The notes beneath the pieces were generated by a model, which saw nothing but the letters and a program-made list of their open reading frames with translations, was not told where the DNA came from and did no database searches. Position numbers and translations under genes: made by a program. This document shows, in pieces, positions 19,801 to 27,368 of a stretch of 35,685 nucleotides of DNA. This DNA is from Tritrichomonas foetus (Eukaryota; Parabasalia; Tritrichomonadida; Tritrichomonadidae). The stretch is taken from contig MLAK01000656.1 of assembly GCA_001839685.1 (NCBI GenBank), positions 1 to 35,685 on the forward strand, in the 5' to 3' direction. How positions within the stretch are numbered: position 1 is the first letter of the stretch; each line of letters begins with the position of its first letter.

Positions 19801-21268
19801 ACCAATAAAAGTACTGAAACATCGAACGAATATGTTGATTAATGGGCTAAAAGAACTTTATATTAGATATAGAGATAGCCAAACTTCAAATGATGTTTCA
19901 TTCAATCATAGTGTTCTTGTTTCTGCTTCTTCAGCGTGGACTTCAAAAGATCATAAAACTGTTGTTCATTATTTGATTAATTATGGTTATCCAAATCCAC
20001 AAAAATTCAAAGATATTTCATGCCTGTCAAATAAATCCGAAGAAATGATTGATGAATATGTAAAAGATGTTTTGGATTATTGTGAAAATGGAAATCAACA
20101 TGCTCTTGCTGAATCAATTCCATCTGGATCAGTACAACGTATAGTTTCACGTGTAAAATTCTTTGAAATGGTTCGAGAATTAACAAATAAAACTGATTTA
20201 TCCCAAAATGAATCAAATCTTGCACATTATATTTCTGAACGTGGATTTTTAAATTTAACTGATTCACAACTAATTCAAAATGAATTTGGAACTGAAGGTT
20301 TAGAAGGCAAAGTTACCAAAAAGTTAAAAGAAATCAATAAAAGATACACTTATGTACCAAAAGTAGTTACACCAAGATCGTCAACTGTTTCTTATTCTTA
20401 TGAAAAAGATGCAAATGGTGATCCCAAGTTTCCGCTGATTCTTTCGCCTTCATTAGTGATTGTTTCATTAGGGAAAGTTGTATATGATAGAGATGCCTTT
20501 CATAATCAACGTTATTTATATCCTGATGGCTTTATTTCCGAAAGATTATATCATAATATGCGCAATCCACACGAAAAAATTTGGTACCAATCTTTAATTC
20601 TTGATCGTGGAGGAAACGAACCAATTTTTCGTGTACAGGCAAAAGATGATCCGACAATCGCATTTGAAGGAAGTGCACCATCGAATCCATGGTTAAATAT
20701 TGTTAAAGAAGTTAGTGAAAAACGTGGAAGTGGTTCACAAACCGTTTCTGGACCAGAATTTTTTGGAATGGCACATCCACTCACTCAAATGTTAATGAGT
20801 AAAATGGAGAATGCCGATAAATGCCGAGGATTTATTCGAAAAGTTTTCGATGATGAGAAAAATGACGATAATAATCGAAATTCGTCTGGAAATTCAGTTG
20901 GAATTAAATCTCCATCTTCGAAATCTGTGAAAAATAATGAAAAAACTAATGAAAGTAATAATTTGGATAAAAAATCTAATTATAACAAAGACGTAATTAA
21001 TAATGATTCGAATTCTACATCACCTGCATCACCACCGCACGTGTCGGATTGGAAAAATAACGAGCAGTCACGAGTTTCTTATGAATCTGTAAGAAGATCC
21101 AAAGCCGTTGATAAAAAAGACAAAATAAAGGCTCGACAAGAGAAAGCCGAAAAGAAAGAAATCTATAATGCACCTTATCCCCTTATTGTTGACTTTGATT
21201 TAATGTTAACAAAGTTAAGACAAAATAGAAAATCAGAAGATGTGATTTTTGAGCAATATGGCGTATAG
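16892..21268 (+). CDS. CHD-type chromatin-remodelling ATPase with C-terminal FYRN-FYRC domains
   Basis: 1,458 residues. It is an ATP-driven nucleosome remodeller of the nucleus. Domains: tandem chromodomains at about 45-100 and 116-170 (KIIGKKSNNEFLVKWKCLDY); Snf2 ATPase at about 195-660 with motif I DEMGLGKT (227-234), DEAH (333-336), LLTGTPLQN (359-367), RVLIFSQMKKMLDIL (541-555), DSDWNPQNDIQ (618-628) and ARCHRIGQ (631-638); SANT/SLIDE-like segments at about 804-860, 936-990 and 1015-1065, closest in feel to CHD6-9/Kismet; then FYRN (about 1190-1242: LGKVVYDRDAFHNQRYLYPD) and FYRC (about 1243-1320: FRVQAKDDPTIAFEGSAP; GPEFFGMAHPLTQMLMSKM). The FY-rich pair is best known from MLL/trithorax, KDM5 and TBRG1, not CHD proteins. 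A Ser/Asn-rich basic tail (1325-1425) follows. All core ATPase motifs are intact, so it is probably active. The stop is TAG. Confidence 0.95.
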   Translation: MSSEFDSSDIDQNYPKLIPFTDSSMPISSSVSMDFHFSTSDDDIELFPRGIIQEILSHRVGNTGLTEYYVKLVGKSYRDCKWESKNYILAVNARIKLKKYEKLNPVPPPPPFYNPEYEIADKIIGKKSNNEFLVKWKCLDYDQATWENIQSLNREHDQEVLMEFYNRERLPPPEELQIPPHPSPASWRQIVHQPKSKRGLVARDYQLEGLNFLSNCWYYRRNCILADEMGLGKTIQSALFLNFLHKKEKIRGPFLIVAPLSTIPHWHRELSEWSSLKTLIFNGCQEKRKLIKSYEFFYDRTNIPKFEALLTTYEIVIKEADLSKIEWQCIIIDEAHRLKNADSKLISIIRGFRSHFKLLLTGTPLQNRIQELWALLNFLDPIHFSSLTEFERKYANCADASSVVELQNILKPLMLRRLKSDVEKAIAPLEEVIIECPMTMHQKAYYKAIFKKNIDYLRRGAHNKSKSANLRNISMELRKACNHPYLIADAEKQILIERREVLKDAENVNDYVFINDSLIRSSGKMILLDKLLAKLKQDGHRVLIFSQMKKMLDILVDYLVYRNYKFERIDGAVRAKDRQDMIDRFNAVDSPDFVFLLCTKAGGVGINLASADTVIIYDSDWNPQNDIQATARCHRIGQKKDVKAYRFITSNSYERKMFDTASMKLGLDHAVLESRNQKVEEMDKLIRLGAYYALEDDSAETEQFGEEDIDLIISRSQRIRHENVGNGESTFSKAEFKIEEEESVPVNLYEPEFWKKYVNNTDDYYDLIDGESIAERRIKDREPVIPDLYTDSEDEAPFKGDVDFWTKSKFTSLQNQLWRFGYGRWDKILTNAHLECEQTEIKAVCHIILGWLLENSSEEKTIAESIYKKISSKETSVFEHKFIKKKRPDFEPLVQNGLPWKLKRVETLYYLDQVVRTCPNPPDEIVVPELQGQPPADWWTKKDDQALLMCSWKNGYQVFNDLVFEDHEAPPIKVLKHRTNMLINGLKELYIRYRDSQTSNDVSFNHSVLVSASSAWTSKDHKTVVHYLINYGYPNPQKFKDISCLSNKSEEMIDEYVKDVLDYCENGNQHALAESIPSGSVQRIVSRVKFFEMVRELTNKTDLSQNESNLAHYISERGFLNLTDSQLIQNEFGTEGLEGKVTKKLKEINKRYTYVPKVVTPRSSTVSYSYEKDANGDPKFPLILSPSLVIVSLGKVVYDRDAFHNQRYLYPDGFISERLYHNMRNPHEKIWYQSLILDRGGNEPIFRVQAKDDPTIAFEGSAPSNPWLNIVKEVSEKRGSGSQTVSGPEFFGMAHPLTQMLMSKMENADKCRGFIRKVFDDEKNDDNNRNSSGNSVGIKSPSSKSVKNNEKTNESNNLDKKSNYNKDVINNDSNSTSPASPPHVSDWKNNEQSRVSYESVRRSKAVDKKDKIKARQEKAEKKEIYNAPYPLIVDFDLMLTKLRQNRKSEDVIFEQYGV

Positions 21269-21591
21269 TTATAATGATAGAAGTACATCAACTTGTTTTT
21301 ATATATAGTAAAATTGTATTTATAAATCAATGATAAAACTATTCCGATTTTTATTATATTATTTCTGATCTTTCAATCTATCTTTTCCGATTCAGAAATA
21401 GGAAATATGTTGAATTGAATAGAAATCAAACATGATATATTGAGAAAAGGAAATATATATCAGAAGTATATTGGAATACAACTCGTTCATATCAAAGAAT
21501 TCATGAAATATATCTCATTCTTTATTTTCAGTTCTGTTACCAATTGACCTGTCATATTCGATGAAAATATGAGATATTGATGTAATAAAAT
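21269..21591. other. Intergenic region, nothing recognised
   Basis: AT-rich DNA between the CHD stop and the 3' end of the decayed gene. The two are convergent. No element is seen beyond AT-rich putative 3' processing sequence. Confidence 0.5.
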
Positions 21592-22940
21592 TTATGAATG
21601 GTCATTTCGTTCCTGATGATATGCTTCATCAAATATAATTGATGCACTATCTTGGAAAATATATTTCAACAATTGGGTATTTTCCCCTAATTTAATTTTA
21701 GATTGAATAAATTTATGGTTTATTGAGTAAGGCAATTCAATCGATAATTTTAATTCTTTTATAAATAGAAGGTTGAATTGTGGATCTACTTTACAGAAAT
21801 CGAAATTCCTTTGTAATTTGAGATTTATATTTCGATTGGTTCATATTTTCTCTTCATCTTATCTTGGATTGTTGGCTCATCTGGTGTTTCTTTTTGTTGA
21901 TTTGTATCACATGGTTGTCCTGGAATCCTATCTTACACAGATGGAGGTGGATTAATGTTAAATAAGTCATCTATGTTAGCAATAAGTTCGATGATCAGTT
22001 GAAATTTGGAAAGATCTTTTCGATTTAGTGTTTATAATTATAATTGAGGCTTTAATTATGTCATTGTTTCTATATTCAAGATAAACATGAATATCTCTTT
22101 AGTAATATATTACTAAAAGGTGAATGAATGATCTGAATTTTAGTGTTGCTTTGGATGTACTGTTATAATAGTAGTGCACTCACATGTAATAGAAATAAAA
22201 TTACATACTGGGTCATAGCTGATTAAATAATAGTTTTTGCATAAAGACATTCTCTGTGAAAAAAAATACTTCCAATTCTAACCTATTATCAGAATTAAGT
22301 GACACAACATAAGGGAAATGAAAATTCCTATTGGAATGGGGAAGTGGAGTGAGTTTATCCACATTGTATGTGAAATTGTTGTAGTTGTAATTGTGGTTAC
22401 TATAATCAATAAGATGATTTATCGAAGAATTTGTATATTTATCTATATACAACGTCCAATTAAAATGTTCTTCAGGTAGCACTAAATAATCAAGTTCTTT
22501 ATTAACCTCAAGCATCAGCATCCATTCTATGAAGAGATGAGAAGCCAGATATATGGATGATACAATTAGAAAATGGCGTTTAGTAATTAGGTAAAGAGGA
22601 TGATAAATTTTATATATTTTATATGGATTAAAAATAAAATGAAATTCAATCTCGTCTAGGGGTATGAATCCTTCCATGCATCGCCTTCCTCCTGTCATAA
22701 ATCACACTTTTTCGATTTCTGGTATTTCCCATGTAGAAGTATCGGTTGGCATTCATGAATATGAAAAAAATGATATAATCTTGGGAGGTTCAAATAAAGA
22801 AAAGAAGGACTTGAAATATTTGTATAAACAAGATCAGTATTCGTAATACCAATTGAATCAAAATCATAGTTTTCATCATTATCAGTGAAATCATTAGCTA
22901 AGTCGGAATTAACAATGATATCATCGAGATATGTGTTCAT
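21592..22940 (-). pseudogene. Decayed minus-strand gene, possibly a surface or secreted protein
   Basis: Protein-like stretches follow one another on the minus strand in changing frames: 22940-22695 (81 codons from ATG, YLDDIIVNSDLANDF), 22698-22213 (161 codons, NFHFPYVVSLNSDNRLELEV), about 22090-21985 (VYLEYRNNDIIKASIIIINT), about 21995-21790 (ELIANIDDLFNINPPPSV, stop, then DRIPGQPCDTNQQKETPDEP) and about 21815-21592 (LGENTQLLKYIFQDSASIIF), ending at TAA within TAAA. The fragments have balanced polar composition and a Pro/Thr/Glu linker, unlike random AT-rich translation. At least four frameshifts or stops separate them. Tyr/Asn/Ser richness and NNFT and NSTS sequons hint at an extracellular protein. 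The family is not recognised. The first two fragments overlap at ATGA and could be read as two short ORFs. Confidence 0.4.
22098..22117. repeat. Perfect 20-bp palindrome
   Basis: TTTAGTAATATATTACTAAA is its own reverse complement with no spacer. It lies inside the decayed gene. It is fully AT-rich in the arms, so chance formation is more plausible than for the GC-containing palindrome at 24313. Confidence 0.85.
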
Positions 22941-23416
22941 AAATTCCTAGCTAAAGATATCTTGATATCGAATAGAGTAGAATACTAAATTATACAAATG
23001 CTAATAATGATAATTTACAATCTCATTTTAGAAATCTTGAAATAACACTCAGAGATAGCATAAATTCTACAATAGGATAAGAAATATTCAATTAAAGGCA
23101 GGGTACAGACATTCATAATGTTTTCCCGGAAAATTCATAAAAACGCAATACCAATGGGTAGGGGGTCATGCATGCTTCTGGACACTCAAGTTAAAAAAAA
23201 AATAAGGCGCAACCATATAAATAAATATTGCTAAAAGCTAAGGAAAAGGAATGTTTTGGAAGTTTTATTATTTATGTATTGAAAATCCAACATGATAGTT
23301 GAACTATCATAGTTCATATTGTAAAGTTATTAAAAAGTTATGATATTGAAAATCATTCATCGTAAATCATTCAAAAAGTGTATCTGAACTTCAGAAAAAT
23401 TATCATCAAAATTACT
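22941..23416. other. Intergenic region upstream of the small membrane-protein gene
   Basis: No gene. It contains a locally GC-richer patch at about 23098-23200, a near-palindrome TTTTCCCGGAAAA at 23121-23133 flanked by direct repeats of ATTCATAA (23111-23118 and 23133-23140), and a perfect 9-bp-arm palindrome at 23292-23310. All are within 320 bp of the ATG at 23417 and are candidate regulatory sites of that gene. Confidence 0.5.
23292..23310. promoter_or_regulatory. Palindrome ATGATAGTT-G-AACTATCAT in a promoter-proximal position
   Basis: Perfect 9-bp arms around one base, centred about 115 bp upstream of the membrane-protein ATG. It is a candidate binding site for a dimeric factor; AACTATC/GATAGTT is also Myb-like. 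The function is inferred from position only. Confidence 0.3.
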
Positions 23417-23920
23417 ATGTTTTGGCTTTTATTCTCTCTTGGAATATCAGCTCGCCAATGCAATCCCGTTTATCAATTCGACATTCACGGCGAAGTTATG
23501 AAGGTTCGTACAAACGAAGCTGGCTGGGCCTATGCTTCAACAAGCTTTGGCGATTTCGGTCATACAGTTAATGTTCGCGCTTGGGAAGATATCGATGGTG
23601 TTGAACCAGCTGAAGAGCTGGAAATCTATATGAACTATGGACACGGTTGTCCTGACAGCAACAGCACAAAAATCGAAGGATCAAAAGTTTTCCTCGAAAG
23701 TAGCACCCAATATGCCATTTTCGGCTTTCAGGCCAGCAAGCAGACCAACATTACAATCGCTATTGCCAGTACAGTCCGCCCAATCCATCCAAATTCCGCT
23801 CAGGCATGCATTTACGGATTCTTTATATTCTTCACATTTAATTTTGTTTTAACTGGATTCCTCCAATTCTTCTACTTCAGAGGTGCCATGGATCCAAACG
23901 AGTACAGATTGAACGATTAA
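23417..23920 (+). CDS. Small type I membrane protein, family not recognised
   Basis: 167 residues from the first ATG at 23417; the frame is open from 23378, but that upstream codon is GTG. Residues 1-12 form a signal peptide (MFWLLFSLGISA), followed by a luminal domain of about 118 residues with beta-rich character, Cys15 and Cys78 that could pair, and sequons NST (82) and NIT (111). One membrane segment spans about 131-154 (ACIYGFFIFFTFNFVLTG) and a 13-residue cytoplasmic tail ends in NEYRLND. Size and topology recall p24/emp24 cargo receptors, but no GOLD signature or coiled coil is seen and the tail lacks a dilysine signal, so that label is not applied. GC-rich codons indicate a well-expressed gene. 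An initiator-like TCATCA lies at 23403-23408. The stop TAA overlaps TAAA. Confidence 0.75.
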   Translation: MFWLLFSLGISARQCNPVYQFDIHGEVMKVRTNEAGWAYASTSFGDFGHTVNVRAWEDIDGVEPAEELEIYMNYGHGCPDSNSTKIEGSKVFLESSTQYAIFGFQASKQTNITIAIASTVRPIHPNSAQACIYGFFIFFTFNFVLTGFLQFFYFRGAMDPNEYRLND

Positions 23921-24566
23921 AATCAATATTTTATCTTTTTTTCTAAAAAAATAATACTCATCTCTTGGTATAAATAAATATCTTTATTTACAACTTTAGA
24001 CTCCACCTCAGCCCTTAACTACGATGAAATAAAAATTTTGATCAAAAATTGTGAGGGTTAAGGTCATTTCTTCTCTTTTTATGTTTATAACAGCAACAAT
24101 TAGAGAAAAATTATTTTCTGCCACGCTTTGATCCAATACATTTCACAAAATTATGAGAAATTTTAATTAACCATAATTAGTTGTGTGGAAACAAGCCTTG
24201 GTTAAAATAAATTGTGTACCCAAAAGTTGGAGGTGCCAAACATATCTGCCAAACCAAATGTTATGTTATCATCTTAATTAATATATTAAATATAATTCTA
24301 GATTTATTTAAATTGATGGTTGCAACCATCAAAGTTGGTTGATTTTGTTAAAGTTTAGTGATTTGTTTTGTTTCAAATATTAGAGTTTACATTTTAATTG
24401 GTAAAAATTCATGAGTTATAGACTCTAAACACACTTTTTCATGTGTTGATTAAGTTTTAACAAATTTAGTAGTTGATTTAATTAGTAAAATGAAAAATAT
24501 TATAAGGAGAAAGAGTGCGAGGAAAATCATCGTAAATAACAATTTTAATAATAAATACAATAGAAA
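23921..24566. other. Convergent intergenic region
   Basis: It lies between two genes that end towards each other. It has no supported reading frame. CCTTAAC near 24013 pairs with GTTAAGG near 24057, giving a possible weak hairpin, and a perfect 20-bp palindrome sits at 24313-24332. Otherwise it is AT-rich DNA. Confidence 0.5.
24313..24332. repeat. Perfect 20-bp palindrome with GC content
   Basis: TTGATGGTTGCAACCATCAA is a spacer-free perfect palindrome, followed by a further partial half-site (GGTTGATT) at 24337-24344. As it lies between two 3' ends, it could act as a cruciform or hairpin near mRNA 3' processing, or as a protein site. It has no assigned function. Confidence 0.85.
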
Positions 24567-26150
24567 TTATTTCTGGCTGGTTGATACAATGTGTCTCAAA
24601 TGTGCGGGCTTTTTCATATTTAATGGAGGCAGTTTTATAACTGTTGAAGTTCTTTCCTGTCTTGCTGTTAGTGGTTGTTCTTTTTGCTTTTTGAGAACAG
24701 ATTCGATCGATCTTGATTGGTCCAATTTATCGGTTTGATTCGTCAAATTTTGTTGATTCATTGAATTTTCACGTGAGCGTTTAGCAATATCATGAATTCT
24801 CTGATTTTGTGCAAGATTCCATACTTTTTCAATGTCAGAAACTTGGTCCTTTAGGGATTCAATTTTCTTCAGTTTATTCATGAATGTTAATCTTTCATTT
24901 TCTCTCTGCATTTTTAGTTGTGCATGTTTAATCTCATTTTTTTGTTGCATGAATTGTAGTTCATTTATATGTCTTTCATTTAACTTTTTCAACGAGCTAT
25001 CATAATCCTTTTGCATTATTTTGTGCGCAGTAATTTGTTCTTGTTTTTCAAGCCTGTTGACAGCTTGTTGAACCTTTGAAGCTTCAGTGAATCTGCACTG
25101 ATCAAGCAAAAGTTGTAGTTGTCTTCTATGAACCATTAATTGATGGGATGCATGATTGTACTGTCTTACTTTCGATTCAGATGACCAAAGAGCATAATGG
25201 TCTTCAATTTCTTTATTTTGATGTTGTTGAAGTCGATTTAATTGAGCAGCACTTCGTTGCTGATTTTCATATAAAATATTTTTTGTTTCTTCATCAAACT
25301 TCTTCAATTCTCGATCAAACTCATTTCTCAGGTTTTCATATTTCTTTTGTTCTTGTTTCTGAAGATCTCTTTTTTGTTGATTTTCACGACACACTGAGAT
25401 GTGTATCATTGCTTTGTTTATTTTATCACCTTCGATGAAGTCTTTTGTAGCAATTGATTTCTTTCTCTCTTCAGCTAATTCACTTACAAGTTTACTATAA
25501 TCTTCTTCTGTGGCAAAGTTTAAAGGAAGACCTGCAATTGCCCTTTCTTTCAATTTTCGCATTCTCTCAATTTCGTCATCTTCAACTTTTTCTATATCTT
25601 CATCGACTTTTTCTATATCTTTTTGATCGTTTTTAATAACTTTCTGACAGGATTTTTTTGTTGCTTCACTTTTTTCAGGTGGTTCTTTAATTTTTTGGTC
25701 CTCTTCATGAGTTTGTGCTAGCGATGACGATGATGCAGAAGAAGCTCGATATTTTTTATTTGATGTGAAAAATGTGTTATCGTCTTCGTTTTCTTTATTT
25801 TTGGCCTCACCATCGCTTTCATGTGCGTCAGCTGTATTCTTTTCTTCGCCTTCTTCTTTTTCAGATTCGGATTTTGAATCATCAGAAATTTTGGCATTTC
25901 CATTTTGTGACTTTTTATTATTTTGGTCGACTTCTTTTTCTGAGTTATCTTCGAAATTATCTTCAAATTTATCAGAATTTTTAGGCGATGCAGCTTTGGT
26001 TGAGGAATTATCAGAGTGATGTGATGTATTTGAGTTTCGGCTTTGATTGGATCGTTCTGAAGTTCCAGTGTCGCTTAGTTCGTATGATGAAGATGATGGA
26101 TCGTCAGTACCTTCCGTAAAATCTAGTTCGAAGCTTCCATCATCGCTCAT
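24567..26150 (-). CDS. Acidic Ser-rich coiled-coil protein
   Basis: 527 residues from the ATG at 26150. Residues 1-200 are disordered, Ser/Asp/Glu/Asn-rich and acidic, with an internal near-repeat (KDIEKVDEDIEKVEDDEIE, 177-195). Residues about 215-445 form a long coiled coil of Gln, Lys, Glu and Leu. Two short segments, TKDFIEGDKINKAM (235-248) and DQCRFTEASKVQQAVNRLE (350-368), resemble the paired-helix UVR-like motif seen in some cytoskeletal proteins; that comparison is by eye only. The C-terminus is basic (KLPPLNMKKPAHLRH). There is no signal or membrane segment. It is probably cytoskeletal or structural, but this is inference. It is head-to-head with the NAA50 gene, with 285 bp between start codons. 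Confidence 0.85.
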   Translation of the reverse strand: MSDDGSFELDFTEGTDDPSSSSYELSDTGTSERSNQSRNSNTSHHSDNSSTKAASPKNSDKFEDNFEDNSEKEVDQNNKKSQNGNAKISDDSKSESEKEEGEEKNTADAHESDGEAKNKENEDDNTFFTSNKKYRASSASSSSLAQTHEEDQKIKEPPEKSEATKKSCQKVIKNDQKDIEKVDEDIEKVEDDEIERMRKLKERAIAGLPLNFATEEDYSKLVSELAEERKKSIATKDFIEGDKINKAMIHISVCRENQQKRDLQKQEQKKYENLRNEFDRELKKFDEETKNILYENQQRSAAQLNRLQQHQNKEIEDHYALWSSESKVRQYNHASHQLMVHRRQLQLLLDQCRFTEASKVQQAVNRLEKQEQITAHKIMQKDYDSSLKKLNERHINELQFMQQKNEIKHAQLKMQRENERLTFMNKLKKIESLKDQVSDIEKVWNLAQNQRIHDIAKRSRENSMNQQNLTNQTDKLDQSRSIESVLKKQKEQPLTARQERTSTVIKLPPLNMKKPAHLRHIVSTSQK

Positions 26151-26420
26151 AACAAAATTTGAACTATCAAAAAGTTTGACTGTACGTTAAATTATGCGGT
26201 GAATTCAGTGCTAATCTGGAAATTGAATAGCTGTGACAAATCCCAAAGGATAGTTAATAAATATATTGTTAACTGCATTCAAACCAAAGTCAATTTTATC
26301 CTGGTAGATAAACCATTCTGATAGATTGTCTGAATTTGTTTGAATTGATTTTGAAATGTTATTTAGCCGAACATTTCTTTCTTCGTTGAGCCAAACAAAC
26401 TCACAAAATCATTGAGTGAA

Positions 26421-26426
26421 TCACTG
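26421..26426 (+). promoter_or_regulatory. Initiator-like motif of the NAA50 gene
   Basis: TCACTG fits TCA-Py-(T/A) and would give a leader of about 13 bases before the ATG at 26436. It lies inside the upstream extension of the open frame, which argues against the non-ATG start at 26412. The 285-bp gap to the divergent gene must hold both promoters. Confidence 0.45.
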
Positions 26427-26435
26427 GAGGAACCA

Positions 26436-26915
26436 ATGGCAGAAAAGAAACAAGATCCAATTTCATTTGGTCCAGTTGACAAATCGACAGTTGGACTTCT
26501 CAAAATCATTCACCGCGAACTTCTTCCAGTTCATTATACCGATAATATCTACAACGTGATCAAAGAGGGCCAGCAAGCGCGCGGCGAGCTAGCCTTCTTC
26601 AACAATGACGTCGCAGTTGGTGAAATCTGCTACAGACTCGAAGAGGATGAAAGCGGAAAGAAGAAACTCTACATTATGACGATCGGCGTTCTCAAAACCT
26701 ACCAGCATCGCGGAATTGCAACAAAACTTATTGACCGAGCTATCGAAAACGCAGGAGATTCAACCGAGGTGTACTTGCACGTCCACGTCGAGAATGAAGC
26801 GGCCATGCAATTTTATACCAAACTCGGATTCACAAAAGGTGACCTCATTGAAAATTATTATAAGAGTCTTGATAATGGCAATGCTTATGTGTTCAGCAAG
26901 CCAATTACCAAATAA
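26436..26915 (+). CDS. NAA50: N-alpha-acetyltransferase 50-like (NatE catalytic subunit), GNAT family
   Basis: 159 residues from the first ATG; the frame is open from 26412, but that codon is TTG. It transfers acetyl from acetyl-CoA to protein N-termini, classically those starting with Met plus a hydrophobic residue, in the cytosol and near ribosomes. The single GNAT domain fills the protein. Visible family marks: LPVHY (30-34, equivalent to the FPVSY substrate loop), KKLYIMTIGV (76-85), the acetyl-CoA loop QHRGIATK (90-97), YLHVHVENEAAMQFY (113-127) with the catalytic-type His115, GFTKG, and NYYK (140-143). Length and motif order match NAA50 closely and fit it better than NAA10 or NAA20. GC-rich codons suggest high expression. 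The stop TAA overlaps TAAA. Confidence 0.9.
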   Translation: MAEKKQDPISFGPVDKSTVGLLKIIHRELLPVHYTDNIYNVIKEGQQARGELAFFNNDVAVGEICYRLEEDESGKKKLYIMTIGVLKTYQHRGIATKLIDRAIENAGDSTEVYLHVHVENEAAMQFYTKLGFTKGDLIENYYKSLDNGNAYVFSKPITK

Positions 26916-26991
26916 ATAATTGTGATTGTATTCTTTTTTCTATTTATTTTTTTGTGACTTCATTTGACTCATTGAGTTGATGATCAAAAAT

Positions 26992-27210
26992 TCAATGATT
27001 CGAACTCACATTGACTATTATTTTACATATTGCGTGATATAACCGCTTTTTTTCAATGTGAAATGTTTCCAGAATTCTAAAAGTATAATAATTTGTTACA
27101 TTTTTGCTTTTAATATTGTCCATCCTTTCTTTTAAATTGTTATTCTTTTCTTTTAAATCGTTCTTCTTTTCTTTTAAATTGTTCTTCTTTTCTTTTGTAT
27201 TCAGTTTCAT
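26992..27210 (-). CDS. Doubtful 72-codon ORF encoding leucine heptads
   Basis: It runs from ATG (27210) to a stop at 26992. The N-terminal part is made by the 21-bp tandem repeat and reads as KEKKNNL-type heptads with Leu12, Leu19, Leu26 and Ile33 in register, a minimal leucine-zipper pattern. The second half (YYTFRILETFHIEKKRLY) is unremarkable. A 21-bp repeat without stops makes heptads automatically, so this may be a chance frame. No initiator motif is evident. Low confidence. Confidence 0.2.
   Translation of the reverse strand: MKLNTKEKKNNLKEKKNDLKEKNNNLKERMDNIKSKNVTNYYTFRILETFHIEKKRLYHAICKIIVNVSSNH
27126..27196. repeat. 21-bp tandem repeat, about 3.4 copies
   Basis: The unit TTTCTTTTAAATTGTTATTC plus T recurs at 27126, 27147 and 27168, with a partial copy at 27189. 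Copies differ at one to three positions. Confidence 0.9.
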
Positions 27211-27368
27211 AAAATGGTGTTGTTTTTCATGAATATATTTCTTTGATTCTTATAAGCATGAGAATCATAATAAAGTTAAAAATAATAAACAGAAATTAGA
27301 TAAAATACACGGCACAGTAATACTATTTATTATATCTAATAAACATTAATATAAAAAAACTTAATACA

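Larger units (their letters stand above)
26916..27368. other. Convergent intergenic region with a 21-bp tandem repeat
   Basis: It lies between the stops of NAA50 and the homeodomain-like/WD40 gene. It contains the tandem repeat at 27126-27196 and the small minus-strand frame that spans it. The remainder is AT-rich. Confidence 0.6.

Noticed and set aside
22664..22846. 60-codon plus-strand ORF opposite the decayed gene
   Set aside because: The minus-strand fragments on either side form a better ordered series; this frame is probably the antisense shadow.
23417..23920. p24/emp24 (GOLD domain) assignment for the small membrane protein
   Set aside because: Topology and size fit, but no GOLD signature, luminal coiled coil or dilysine tail can be seen.
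24010..24065. Stem CCTTAAC/GTTAAGG as a transcription terminator or RNA gene
   Set aside because: Only a 7-bp stem with a loop of over 35 bases; eukaryotic context gives no reason to call an intrinsic terminator.
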